Source: VRUE01 sp963705635 (GTDB lineage: Bacteria; Actinomycetota; Thermoleophilia; Solirubrobacterales; 70-9). Taken from it: a DNA stretch of 64,000 bases. The stretch covers positions 372,001 to 436,000 of the forward strand of contig CAVPKH010000004.1 in NCBI GenBank assembly GCA_963705635.1, in the 5' to 3' direction. The notes beneath the pieces were generated by a model. It was not told the DNA's origin and did not search any database. It saw only the letters and a program-made list of their open reading frames with translations. Positions 1 to 20,459 of this stretch are shown piece by piece. The position numbers and the translations under genes are program-made. The first letter of the stretch is position 1, and every line of letters begins with the position of its first letter.

Positions 1-12904
<12,904 letters not shown>

Positions 12905-12909
<5 letters not shown>

Positions 12910-12942
12910 CCCACCTCGCCACGAGGTCGACGGTGGGATGGC
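12905..12942 (-). promoter_or_regulatory. Perfect 11-bp inverted repeat enclosing the PKS start codon
   Basis: Arms GCCATCCCACC (12905-12915) and GGTGGGATGGC (12932-12942) are exact reverse complements separated by 16 bases. The ATG at 12907-12909 lies in one arm, so an mRNA hairpin would hide the PKS start. It could equally be an operator for a dimeric regulator. Confidence 0.45.
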
Positions 12943-13033
12943 CGAGCGTCCCCTTCGGCCATCTGTATCTCCCTAGACTGATCGGTGCAGCGAAAACACC
13001 GTAGTACGTCGATTCACCGGGGTCAAAAACGCG

Positions 13034-13702
13034 CTAGCCGGATCGATCCAGGGGCCGGGCGATCGCGGTCAGGACGAGTCCGTCCCGAGCCAGCCACCTG
13101 CCCGAAAAGCCCTGCAGCTCACCCTCTCCCAACGCGGGGCCGGGAACCAGCAGCCGGGCCAAGAACGTCCCCGCCGAGCGGTCGATGGACACGGTCGCGT
13201 CTTCGAAGCCAAGCCAGCGCCCGGCCAGCGGGAACCAGGCCTTGTAGACCGACTCCTTGGCGCTGAAGAGCAGGCGGTCCCAGCTCACGCTCGGCTCCTC
13301 CCGCGCCAGCGCCGCCAGCGCCGGCAGCTCCTCGGGCAGGGCGATGTCGGCGAGCAGGCCGTCGGGCAGCGACGCGTTGGGCTCGGCATCGACGCCGATC
13401 GTGGCGAGGTCGGTGTCGCGGGCGACGGCGCAGGCCCGGTAGCCGTCGCAGTGGGTGATGCTGCCGACGATGCCGTCGGGCCAGCGCGGGGCGCCGCGGG
13501 GTCCGGTCGGTATCGCTTGCGCTGGCAGGCCGAGCTCGGCCAACGCGGCACGGGCGCAGGCTCGGGCCGTGGTGAACTCGCGGCGGCGCTTGTCGACGGC
13601 GCGGCCAAGCGCCCGCTCCTCCTCGGCAAAGAGGCTGGCGCCCGGGATGTCGTCCCCGGCGGAGACGACGGCGACGCTGGGCGGCAGGATGCGCTCAAGC
13701 AC
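13034..13702 (-). CDS. pptT: 4'-phosphopantetheinyl transferase, PptT/EntD type
   Basis: The enzyme transfers 4'-phosphopantetheine from CoA to the Ser of carrier proteins, converting apo-ACPs of PKS, NRPS and FAS to holo form. The protein has about 222 residues. Family motifs are RRREFTTARACARAAL, GIVGSITHCDGY, IGVDAEPN (Mg ligand Asp) and FSAKESVYKAWFPL, all close to mycobacterial PptT as I know it. The GTG start at 13702 overlaps the stop of the upstream phosphoesterase by 8 bases, as in the mycobacterial pptH-pptT pair. It ends 124 bases before the PKS on the same strand and is the obvious activator of the PKS carrier domains. Confidence 0.9.
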   Translation of the reverse strand: MLERILPPSVAVVSAGDDIPGASLFAEEERALGRAVDKRRREFTTARACARAALAELGLPAQAIPTGPRGAPRWPDGIVGSITHCDGYRACAVARDTDLATIGVDAEPNASLPDGLLADIALPEELPALAALAREEPSVSWDRLLFSAKESVYKAWFPLAGRWLGFEDATVSIDRSAGTFLARLLVPGPALGEGELQGFSGRWLARDGLVLTAIARPLDRSG

Positions 13703-14543
13703 GGGGCGGTTCCGGGAGGATGCGGCGAGGGGCGACCGGCCTGCCGAAGCCGGGGCGGCGCTCCCGCGGGTAGCCCAGCGAGACCTCCTCGAAGCGCACC
13801 CCGTCGTACCAGGTCGTGCGCGGGATGTGGAGGTGCCCGTAGACGACGGCCGTGGCCCGGAAGCGGCGGTGCCAGTCAGCCGTCTGGACCGTGCCGCACC
13901 ACTGCGCGAACTCCGGGTGCCGCAGGACGCGCGTGGGCTCGACCAGCAGCGGGAAGTGGTTGACCAGCACCGCCGGCAGGATGGGGTCGACCCGAGCCAG
14001 CCTTTCCTCCGTCGCGCCAACCCGGGCCTCGCACCAGGCCTGGCGACTCGGATACGGATCGGGGTCGAGCAGGAACTCGTCGACGCAGACCACCCCGGCT
14101 TCGTGCGCCCGCCTCAGCGCCTCCTCCCTGGTCGCCCCGACGTTGCTGCCGAACGTGTAGTCATAGAGAAGGAACAGCGGCACGATTCGCACCGGCCCCC
14201 CGTCACCCTCCCAGATCGGGTACGGATCCTCCGGAGTGATCACGCCGAGCCCCCGGCAAAGTTCGACCAGGTGGTCGTAGCGGCGCTCGCCGCGCAGCTC
14301 GGCCGCAGCGTCGCGATGGGCGTGGAGCTCGTGGTTGCCCGGCACCCAGATGACCTTTGCGAAGCGCTCCCGCAGCAGGCCCAGGGCCCACTCCACCCCC
14401 TCCGGCTGATCGGCCACGTCGCCGCAGACGATCAGCCAGTCCGCGTCCGATTCCGGCGCCAGGCCGGCGACGATCTCACGGTTCTCGGGGTGCTCGACGT
14501 GCAGGTCGCCGATCGCGAACAGCGCCCCGCCCTTCCCCGGCAT
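13695..14543 (-). CDS. pptH: Metallophosphoesterase, PptH-like phosphopantetheinyl hydrolase
   Basis: This is a calcineurin-fold two-metal phosphoesterase of 282 residues. Visible motifs are the first metal block FAIGDLHVEH, CGDVAD, the GNHE box (VWVPGNHELHAHRD region), VNHFPL and the final YGHLHIP. In Mycobacterium tuberculosis the enzyme encoded just before pptT removes phosphopantetheine from carrier proteins, opposing PptT; the same order and overlap are seen here. The specific substrate is inferred from synteny, and the fold assignment is firm. It begins 10 bases after the LmbU-like gene ends. Confidence 0.8.
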   Translation of the reverse strand: MPGKGGALFAIGDLHVEHPENREIVAGLAPESDADWLIVCGDVADQPEGVEWALGLLRERFAKVIWVPGNHELHAHRDAAAELRGERRYDHLVELCRGLGVITPEDPYPIWEGDGGPVRIVPLFLLYDYTFGSNVGATREEALRRAHEAGVVCVDEFLLDPDPYPSRQAWCEARVGATEERLARVDPILPAVLVNHFPLLVEPTRVLRHPEFAQWCGTVQTADWHRRFRATAVVYGHLHIPRTTWYDGVRFEEVSLGYPRERRPGFGRPVAPRRILPEPPRA

Positions 14544-14552
14544 TCGATTGGC

Positions 14553-15152
14553 TTAGTCCGTCGACCTGGGCAGCTCGTGGCCGCAGTGCGGACAGACGCT
14601 GGCGGCGACGTCGTCGCCGCTGGCCCCGGTCGTCGAGTCACTCGGGCCGGCGGCCTTCTCCTCGGCGCCGCGGGCGGCCCGCAGCTCCAGCCTCAGGTCC
14701 GCGACCGAGAGCCTCTGCTCGAGGGCCCGATCGAGCCAGTGCACCTGTTCGTCGGTATCCAGCGGCGCCAGCAGGACGTGATGGCTCCATGTCAATTTGT
14801 CACTACGTAGTGACAAATTGAACTGAGACGCAACCCACGCCATGTTGCGCAGGCTGGCCACGTCGTAGCCGGTCACGCGGGCCGCCTCGGCGTACTTCTC
14901 TCCCCAGCGGGCGGTCCCGTAGCGGATCCAGTCGCCGATCCACCACTGGCTGCAGCGCCCGATCGCGCCGAGCCGGCGCCCGGTTGCCAGCCACTCGACC
15001 TGGCCGAGCTCGCTCTGGGGCACCCAGGCCACCTTCGAGATCGCGCTCGAAGAGCGCCCGGCGCCCGGCGGCAGCGGCGACGCCGACATTTCGCCCGTGG
15101 GAACACGAGCGGGAGGCGGCAGCGTTTGGATGGCTTCTGAAGACCCTGACAT
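14553..15152 (-). CDS. LmbU-like transcriptional regulator
   Basis: About 199 residues from ATG 15152; a GTG at 15251 would add 33. The core WWIGDWIRYGTARWGEKYAE, followed by a TGYDVASLRNMAWVASQF stretch and a DKLTWSHH segment, resembles the domain of LmbU, the lincomycin pathway activator, and homologues often found beside antibiotic genes. The tail has SVCPHCGHEL, half of a zinc-ribbon knuckle. It is probably first in an operon with pptH, pptT and perhaps the PKS, so it is a candidate pathway regulator. Its coding sequence contains a perfect AT-rich palindrome (14792-14821), unlike the GC-rich flanks. DNA binding is inferred. Confidence 0.65.
   Translation of the reverse strand: MSGSSEAIQTLPPPARVPTGEMSASPLPPGAGRSSSAISKVAWVPQSELGQVEWLATGRRLGAIGRCSQWWIGDWIRYGTARWGEKYAEAARVTGYDVASLRNMAWVASQFNLSLRSDKLTWSHHVLLAPLDTDEQVHWLDRALEQRLSVADLRLELRAARGAEEKAAGPSDSTTGASGDDVAASVCPHCGHELPRSTD
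14792..14821. repeat. Perfect 30-bp palindrome inside the LmbU-like gene
   Basis: The half-site TCAATTTGTCACTAC is followed at once by its exact reverse complement, with the centre at 14806/14807. It is AT-rich in a GC-rich gene and encodes part of the conserved FNLSLRSDKL segment. A chance 15-bp perfect half-site is very unlikely. It could be an intragenic operator or a strong mRNA hairpin. Confidence 0.85.
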
Positions 15153-15252
15153 GCGGAGCTTTTTGCAGCTTGAGTGCCTGGACGGTCGAGCGAGGTTTTG
15201 AGGCCGATCGCTTATTACGATTAGGTTTATCACCGTAGGTTCAGCCCGCACT

Positions 15253-15267
15253 GCACCAATGTGGTGC
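15253..15267. promoter_or_regulatory. Short inverted repeat upstream of the LmbU-like gene
   Basis: GCACCA-atg-TGGTGC is a perfect 6-bp inverted repeat lying 101 bases before the chosen start, in the 168-base gap between this gene and the PucR-type gene. It is a plausible operator half-site pair; nothing else supports it. Confidence 0.3.
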
Positions 15268-15320
15268 GCGAGTACGCACGTGTCTTGCCAGAGTGTCCCA
15301 TCGGCCGCAAGCGACCCTGG

Positions 15321-16535
15321 CTAATGGCGGCCGACTACCGGCGTCGGCGCCTGCCCTGGCGTCCCGTCCAGCTCCTCCAGGCTCAGCGCCACCTCGATCT
15401 CGGCGTGGCAGGAATGGAGCAGGCGCCCCAGCGCCTCCTCGACCTTGCGCAGGCGGCGCTGGACGGTGTGGCGGTCGACCCCCAGCGCGGCGGCTGCGGT
15501 GGCGGCGTTGAATCCAGCGGCGAAGTAGGCGCGCAGGGTCTCGCGCAGGACCAGGCCGGAATCGCCGTGTTCGTCGAGCGGCGCCAGGTAGGTTTCGCGC
15601 AGCGACTTGGCCAGCGGCTCGTCGCGCAGGACCGCGGCGAGCAGGATCACGGCGCTCGCCTGGGTGAGGGGCAGCGGGCGGCGCAGCGCCACCTGCTGGG
15701 CCGCCTGCGCCTCGTGATGGGTGAGGCGCCAGCCTTCGAGCCCCGGGCGCGGCTCGCCGACGGCAAGCGAGACGTCGCCGAGCACGCCGGCCGCCAGGTA
15801 TCGCTCCACCTCCGTCACCTCGAGCGGTTCCCGCCCGCCGAGCCAGGCCCAGGCGCTGTCGTTGCCACGGGAGACGACCAGGGGCTGGCGGTTCAGGCCG
15901 GCGGCCAGGGTCCGGGCCGCCACGTCGGCCCTGGCGCCGCTCACCACCAGGCCCAGGTGCCAGGCCTCGAATTCGTAGTCCAGCCCCTCGGCGTCGAGCG
16001 GGGCGTCGCCGACCAGCAGCCTCTGCACCCTTTCCGCCACGCGCTGGGCCGGCGAGCGCCGCATCAGCTCGAGCTCGTCCATGTACTCGGTCGCCACCGA
16101 GGCCATCAGGCGGTCGACATGCGTGCTCTGCGTCCTCAGCACCTGGCGCAGCGCTTCGTTGGGAAAGCGGCGGGCTTCGTCCATGATGATCTCGCCGACC
16201 AACCTGTCGCCAGCCGCATAGCGGCGCAGGACAGTGTCCAAGCCGACGCCGTTGCGGGCCGATCGTCGCGCTTGATCGGCCGCCGCCGCGGGGATCCTCC
16301 CGGTCCAGTCCTCGCCCCGCTCGATGCTGATCAGGGCGTAGTCGACCGACTCGGCGACGGTGGCGCGCAGGCCGGCCCTGTACTCGGCGTCTTCACTTTC
16401 CGCCGGCTCCGCCAAGGCCCGCACGCGGGTGAAGATCGCGTCTTCGATCTCCGCCGAGCGAGCCCGCAGGCGGGCGACCAGATCGGCGCGGATCTCGTGC
16501 AGCGAAGTGGCCTGCTGGGCGCTGGCGCGGTTCAC
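15321..16535 (-). CDS. PucR-family transcriptional regulator
   Basis: 404 residues from a GTG start. The N-terminal half is a helical sensor-like region (RsbRD-N/GGDEF-like arrangement typical of this family). The C-terminus has the PucR helix-turn-helix: LRETLRAYFAAGFNAATAAA followed by LGVDRHTVQRRLRKVEEALG. Such proteins are abundant in Solirubrobacterales-like genomes and regulate diverse pathways. Its target is unknown. It is codirectional with the LmbU-like gene but separated from it by 168 bases, so it is probably a separate transcript. Confidence 0.85.
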   Translation of the reverse strand: MNRASAQQATSLHEIRADLVARLRARSAEIEDAIFTRVRALAEPAESEDAEYRAGLRATVAESVDYALISIERGEDWTGRIPAAAADQARRSARNGVGLDTVLRRYAAGDRLVGEIIMDEARRFPNEALRQVLRTQSTHVDRLMASVATEYMDELELMRRSPAQRVAERVQRLLVGDAPLDAEGLDYEFEAWHLGLVVSGARADVAARTLAAGLNRQPLVVSRGNDSAWAWLGGREPLEVTEVERYLAAGVLGDVSLAVGEPRPGLEGWRLTHHEAQAAQQVALRRPLPLTQASAVILLAAVLRDEPLAKSLRETYLAPLDEHGDSGLVLRETLRAYFAAGFNAATAAAALGVDRHTVQRRLRKVEEALGRLLHSCHAEIEVALSLEELDGTPGQAPTPVVGRH

Positions 16536-16825
16536 CGGGCACCGCGCCGCGAGCCCGACGGCGAGCCTCCTGCTAATTCCCCCCAGGCGGCGCTTGCCTG
16601 AAGGCCGTGCCCTCTGAGCGCTGCTTCAAACCGCATTTGCCCCTTTCTCCCGATACACACGCTAGTACTCAATCTCCGGCGGTGTCAACTCGAACACCGG
16701 GCCATTGCCGCTCCGGCCGCCGAAAACAGGTCAAATCGCGGTGCCCTGCGCTCCCACCCCGAGGTCGGAGGCGGCCGCGATCGATAAACGGAGCGGGCTC
16801 TGGGAGCCCCTCATAGACTCCGCCC
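16536..16825. other. Intergenic region between divergent PucR-type and cupin genes
   Basis: 290 bases without a convincing gene. It should hold both divergent promoters. The stretch around 16640-16700 is less GC-rich than its surroundings. I see no clear repeat or terminator. Confidence 0.5.
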
Positions 16826-17311
16826 ATGGCCAACATCTTCAAGCCGGAGTTCGAGCAAGGCGAGCGCCCGCAGGGCTTTCGCTCCCGCCGCGCCCGGATT
16901 GGCTACGAGCTGGGCGCCGAGCTGATCGGAGCGAGCCTCTGGGAGCTGCCAGCCGGGGAGGCCGCCTACCCGTACCACTTCCACTATTCCGACGAGGAGC
17001 TGGTGATCGTGCTTTCCGGTCGACCCAGCCTGCGCACGCCGGAGGGGATCCGCGAGCTCGAGCAGGGCGAGGCCTTGCGCTTCGGGCTGGGCGAGGCCGG
17101 GGCGCATCAGATCCTCAATCGCAGCGAGCAGACGGTCACCTTTCTCGCCATCTCCAGCAACGGGCGCCCCGACGTCGTCGTCTATCCGGACTCCGGCAAG
17201 GTCGGGCTCGGCGAGCGCCTGCCCAAGGGCGGCGGCCTGCGCGCCTTCTTCCGCGAGGACGACGCCGTCGACTACTGGACCGACGAGGACGCACCCGGGG
17301 ACGAAGGCTGA
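16826..17311 (+). CDS. Cupin-domain protein
   Basis: 161 residues forming one beta-barrel cupin. The first metal motif is seen as YPYHFHYSDEELVIVLSGRP (His-X-His with a following Glu), and the second near FGLGEAGAHQILN. An acidic tail (YWTDEDAPGDEG) follows. The substrate cannot be told: such proteins may be sugar-binding, dioxygenase or plain binding proteins. It stands alone between divergent and convergent neighbours, so no pathway is implied. Confidence 0.85.
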   Translation: MANIFKPEFEQGERPQGFRSRRARIGYELGAELIGASLWELPAGEAAYPYHFHYSDEELVIVLSGRPSLRTPEGIRELEQGEALRFGLGEAGAHQILNRSEQTVTFLAISSNGRPDVVVYPDSGKVGLGERLPKGGGLRAFFREDDAVDYWTDEDAPGDEG

Positions 17312-17364
17312 GCGAGAGGTGCCCTGAGGGTCGGCGAGGATCGGGCCGGTCTGCCTGAGAGCGC

Positions 17365-18300
17365 TCAGCGCTGCACGACGTTGACCGGCGCCTCGCCGGC
17401 CAGCAGCCGCCCCACCTGCTCCCCGACCAGCTGCCACGAGCGCCTGAAGCGGCGCGGCGTGTCGCCCGCCATGTGCGGGGTGAGCAGGAGGTTGGGGGCG
17501 GCCCAGAGCGGGTGGCCGGCTGGCAGCGGCTCGGGGTCGGCGACGTCGAGCGCGGCGCGCAGGCGACCCCCGGCCAGCGCCTCCACCAGCGCGGCTTGGT
17601 CCAGCAACCGCCCGCGGCCGGCGTTGACCAGCAGCGCCCCGGGCTTCATCGCGCCGAGCACCCGCGCGTCGAAGAGGCGCTCGGTCGCGGCGCTGAGCGG
17701 AACGAGCAGGACGACGACGTCGGCGGCGCCGACCATGCTGGGCAGGCTCGCGACCGGCTCGACGCCCTCGCGGCGACGGCGGGCGATCCGGCGGATCTCG
17801 ACCCCGAATGGCTGCAGCCGGCGCTCGACCGCGGCCCCGATCGACCCGTGACCGACGATCAGCACCGTCGCCCCCTCGAGATCACCCGCGTACGGCGGCT
17901 GCCAGCGGTCGCCGCTGACGATCTCGCGCCAGAGGCCCTGCTCCTGGGCGCGCAGGTGGTCGGGCAGGCGCCGCTGCATCGCCAGGATCGCGCCGACCAC
18001 CCACTCGGCGACAGCCGCGTCATGGGCTCCGCGCGAGTTGCAGACCGTCACCCCGGGTGGCACCCGCGGCAGCAGCCAGTCGACCCCTGACTCGAGCGTC
18101 TGGATCAGGCGCAGGGAGCGCATCGCCGGCAGCGCCTCCAGCACCGCCGGAGCGCCGTAGGGCGGCACCAGAACCTGCACCCGCTCGAGGTCGGGATGGC
18201 CGCCGGGCGGGCGCGGAATCGACGCCACCTCCACCCCGTCGGGAACGACGAGCGCGTCCCGTTCGGGACGCTCTGAGGCCCAGAGCAGCACGTCAGCCAT
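17365..18300 (-). CDS. D-2-hydroxyacid dehydrogenase family, NAD(P)-dependent
   Basis: About 311 residues from ATG 18300 (GTG 18306 is also possible). The Rossmann motif is VLIVGHGSIGAAVERRLQPFG, with one extra residue on the GxGxxG pattern. The family signature VNAGRGRLLDQAALVEAL, the Asp-Glu region DVADPEPLPAGHPLW and the catalytic-His segment LLTPHMAGDTP are present. It would interconvert a 2-oxoacid and D-2-hydroxyacid. It converges with the cupin gene (53-base gap) and diverges from the carbonic anhydrase, with starts 36 bases apart. Confidence 0.85.
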   Translation of the reverse strand: MADVLLWASERPERDALVVPDGVEVASIPRPPGGHPDLERVQVLVPPYGAPAVLEALPAMRSLRLIQTLESGVDWLLPRVPPGVTVCNSRGAHDAAVAEWVVGAILAMQRRLPDHLRAQEQGLWREIVSGDRWQPPYAGDLEGATVLIVGHGSIGAAVERRLQPFGVEIRRIARRRREGVEPVASLPSMVGAADVVVLLVPLSAATERLFDARVLGAMKPGALLVNAGRGRLLDQAALVEALAGGRLRAALDVADPEPLPAGHPLWAAPNLLLTPHMAGDTPRRFRRSWQLVGEQVGRLLAGEAPVNVVQR

Positions 18301-18335
18301 TTTCACGACGCTCGCGGCGGCTAGGGTGCGCAGCC

Positions 18336-18836
18336 ATGAGCGTCATCGATGAGCTGGTCGCCAACAACGAGGGCTTTGCCGCCTCGCTGCCCGCCAAGCA
18401 CCTCGACGTGCATCCCAGCCGGGCGCTGGCGATCGTCACCTGCATGGACTCGCGGCTGGACGTCTTCGCCGCGCTCGGGCTGCGCGACGGCGAGGCGCAC
18501 GTATTGCGCAACGCCGGCGGCGTCATCACCGACGACGTGATCCGCTCGCTGGCGGTCTCCCAGCGGCGGCTCGGCACCCGCGAGGTGATGCTGATCCACC
18601 ACACCGACTGCGGCATGCAGAAGCTCACCGACGACGGCTTCCGCGCCGAGCTGCTGGAGGCGACGGGGGTCGCGCCGGCCTTCGCGGTCGAGTCGTTTGC
18701 CGACGTCGACGCTGACGTGAGCCAGTCGATCCTGCGGGTGCGCCGCTCCGCCTTCCTGCCGCACCGCGACCAGGTGCGCGGCTTCGTCTACGACGTCGAC
18801 ACGCACCAGCTGCGCGAGGTCGCCGCCGATGCTTGA
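18336..18836 (+). CDS. Beta-class carbonic anhydrase
   Basis: 166 residues catalysing CO2 hydration. Zinc ligands are visible: Cys in TCMDSRLD with the Asp-Arg dyad, then His and Cys in LIHHTDCGMQ. The short length fits the compact bacterial clade of beta enzymes. The start ATG 18336 follows the divergent dehydrogenase start closely, leaving little room for separate promoters. It ends 12 bases from the convergent quinoprotein-like lipoprotein gene. Confidence 0.92.
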   Translation: MSVIDELVANNEGFAASLPAKHLDVHPSRALAIVTCMDSRLDVFAALGLRDGEAHVLRNAGGVITDDVIRSLAVSQRRLGTREVMLIHHTDCGMQKLTDDGFRAELLEATGVAPAFAVESFADVDADVSQSILRVRRSAFLPHRDQVRGFVYDVDTHQLREVAADA

Positions 18837-18848
18837 CCCCGGCTGCGG

Positions 18849-20405
18849 CTAGCCGCCGAGCCGGTAGGCGACGATCTCCGGCTGCTGGCCTTCGGCCGCG
18901 GCGAGCCCGGCGGGGGCGATCAGCGTGTCGCCGTTCGCCATCACGCCCGAGTTGGTGCCGGCGGGCAGCTTTTCGCGCCAGACGACCTGGCCCGATTTGG
19001 CCTTGAAGGCGCTGACCGTGCCTTCGTAGCTGGTCGCGAAGACCAAGTCGTTGACCGCCGTGGTGGCGCCGAACGCCGGGCTGGAGAGTTCCTGTTTCCA
19101 CTTCACCTTGCCGCTCACCGCGTCGAGGGCGAGGACTTCGCCGCTGGTCGGGCCGGGTTCTTCGTTTTCGCTGCCGGAGAGGATCGAGAGCGGGTTGTTG
19201 ACGATCGGCACGAAGAGGGTCGAGCCGTCGGTTGACATCGGCGCGATCACGCCCCCGAGGTTCCCCGGGTAGACCGTCGCCGGGGTCTTGATCTTCGACT
19301 CTTCGCCCCGCATCGCCAGCAGGCCGTCGTCGTCGTGGCCGTTGTGCTTGCCGACCGCGCGCTGCCAGAGCACCTTGCCGGTCTCGGGGTCGGCGGCGAG
19401 GACGATGCCGTTCTTGCCGGCGGCGGCGACGATCTGCTTGCCGCCCGCTTCGAGCAGGATCGGCGGCCCCTGGAAGTCCCAGTCGTAGAGGTCGTGCGGG
19501 GTCACCTGGTGGAACCAGTCCAGCTTGCCGGTCTTGGCGTCGAGCTTGACCAGGGAGTTGGTGTAGAGGTTCGGGCCGGGCCGGCTCGAGCCCCAGGGGT
19601 GTGCGCTGGTGCCGGGGAAGGGCGCCGGGTTGCCGACGCCGAAGTACATCGAGCCCTTGCCGTCGAAGGCCGGCGGATACCAGACGCCGCCGCCGGCGTT
19701 GACCTTGGGGTCGCCCCAGAGGCTCTTCGGCACGGTGTCGAAGTGCCACAGTTTCTTGCCGGTCTTCGCGTCGAGCGCCCAGAGGACACCGACCCCGCCG
19801 CCTTGGTAGAGCTCGTTGGCGTTGAGCGGCACGGTCGAGACGTAGACGATCCCCTGCTCGTAGCCGGGGGCCATGTCGATGCCCTCGTGCTTGTTGCGCG
19901 TCAGCGGCACCGACCAAACCTGCTGGCCGCTCTTCTGGTTGAGGGCAAAGGCTTCCGTGGGCGTCGCCCCGAAGACCATCCCGTTGGCGACGACGATCCC
20001 GTTCGGCCCCTCGTCGGGCTGTTCGAAGGTCGCAGTCCAGAGCACTTCGCCGGAGTCGAGGCTGAGCGCCTGCACGTTGGAGGCGAGGTCCTGGGAGTAG
20101 ATCACTCCCTTGTCGATCACCGGCGTCGAGGCGTAGCTGCCGAAGTTGCTCGTGCCGGGTATCGGCGCGGTCCAGGCGATCGCCAGGCTGCTGACGTTGG
20201 AGCTGTCGATTTCGCTCTTCGGGTTGCGGGTGTTGGCGGCGTCGAAGCCGGGGTACCCCGAGCCGGTGAAGCTCGCCTCTTCCTCGTCTGCGGACGAGGA
20301 GGACCCGCAGCCGGCGAGCGCGGCGACGAGTGCGATCGCCAGCGCCAACAGCGCAACCGCCAGCGCCCCCCTGGCGGGCTTGAACCCCCTGCTCATGCTG
20401 TCCAT
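18849..20405 (-). CDS. PQQ-repeat beta-propeller lipoprotein
   Basis: 518 residues. A signal peptide ends in the lipobox ALAGC, so the mature protein is probably membrane-anchored outside the cell. Repeated blades contain the propeller signature (for example LDSGEVLWTATF, LDAKTGKKLWHFDTV, LDAKTGKLDWFHQV, LDAVSGKVKWKQEL). The overall layout resembles quinoprotein alcohol dehydrogenases but is shorter. I cannot confirm PQQ or metal ligands, so it may be a non-catalytic propeller. It has its own near-consensus promoter and probably a leaderless mRNA. Confidence 0.8.
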   Translation of the reverse strand: MDSMSRGFKPARGALAVALLALAIALVAALAGCGSSSSADEEEASFTGSGYPGFDAANTRNPKSEIDSSNVSSLAIAWTAPIPGTSNFGSYASTPVIDKGVIYSQDLASNVQALSLDSGEVLWTATFEQPDEGPNGIVVANGMVFGATPTEAFALNQKSGQQVWSVPLTRNKHEGIDMAPGYEQGIVYVSTVPLNANELYQGGGVGVLWALDAKTGKKLWHFDTVPKSLWGDPKVNAGGGVWYPPAFDGKGSMYFGVGNPAPFPGTSAHPWGSSRPGPNLYTNSLVKLDAKTGKLDWFHQVTPHDLYDWDFQGPPILLEAGGKQIVAAAGKNGIVLAADPETGKVLWQRAVGKHNGHDDDGLLAMRGEESKIKTPATVYPGNLGGVIAPMSTDGSTLFVPIVNNPLSILSGSENEEPGPTSGEVLALDAVSGKVKWKQELSSPAFGATTAVNDLVFATSYEGTVSAFKAKSGQVVWREKLPAGTNSGVMANGDTLIAPAGLAAAEGQQPEIVAYRLGG

Positions 20406-20411
20406 TGCGCG

Positions 20412-20440
20412 ACCATATGCGACCAGTTTGTACCTGTCAA
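20412..20440 (-). promoter_or_regulatory. Sigma70-like promoter of the propeller lipoprotein gene
   Basis: On the minus strand TTGACA (20435-20440) and TATGGT (20412-20417) are separated by exactly 17 bases. The -10 element ends 6 bases before the ATG at 20405, which puts transcription start at or beside the initiation codon, implying a leaderless transcript. Confidence 0.7.
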
Positions 20441-20459
20441 GTAATTAGGTATTTACACG

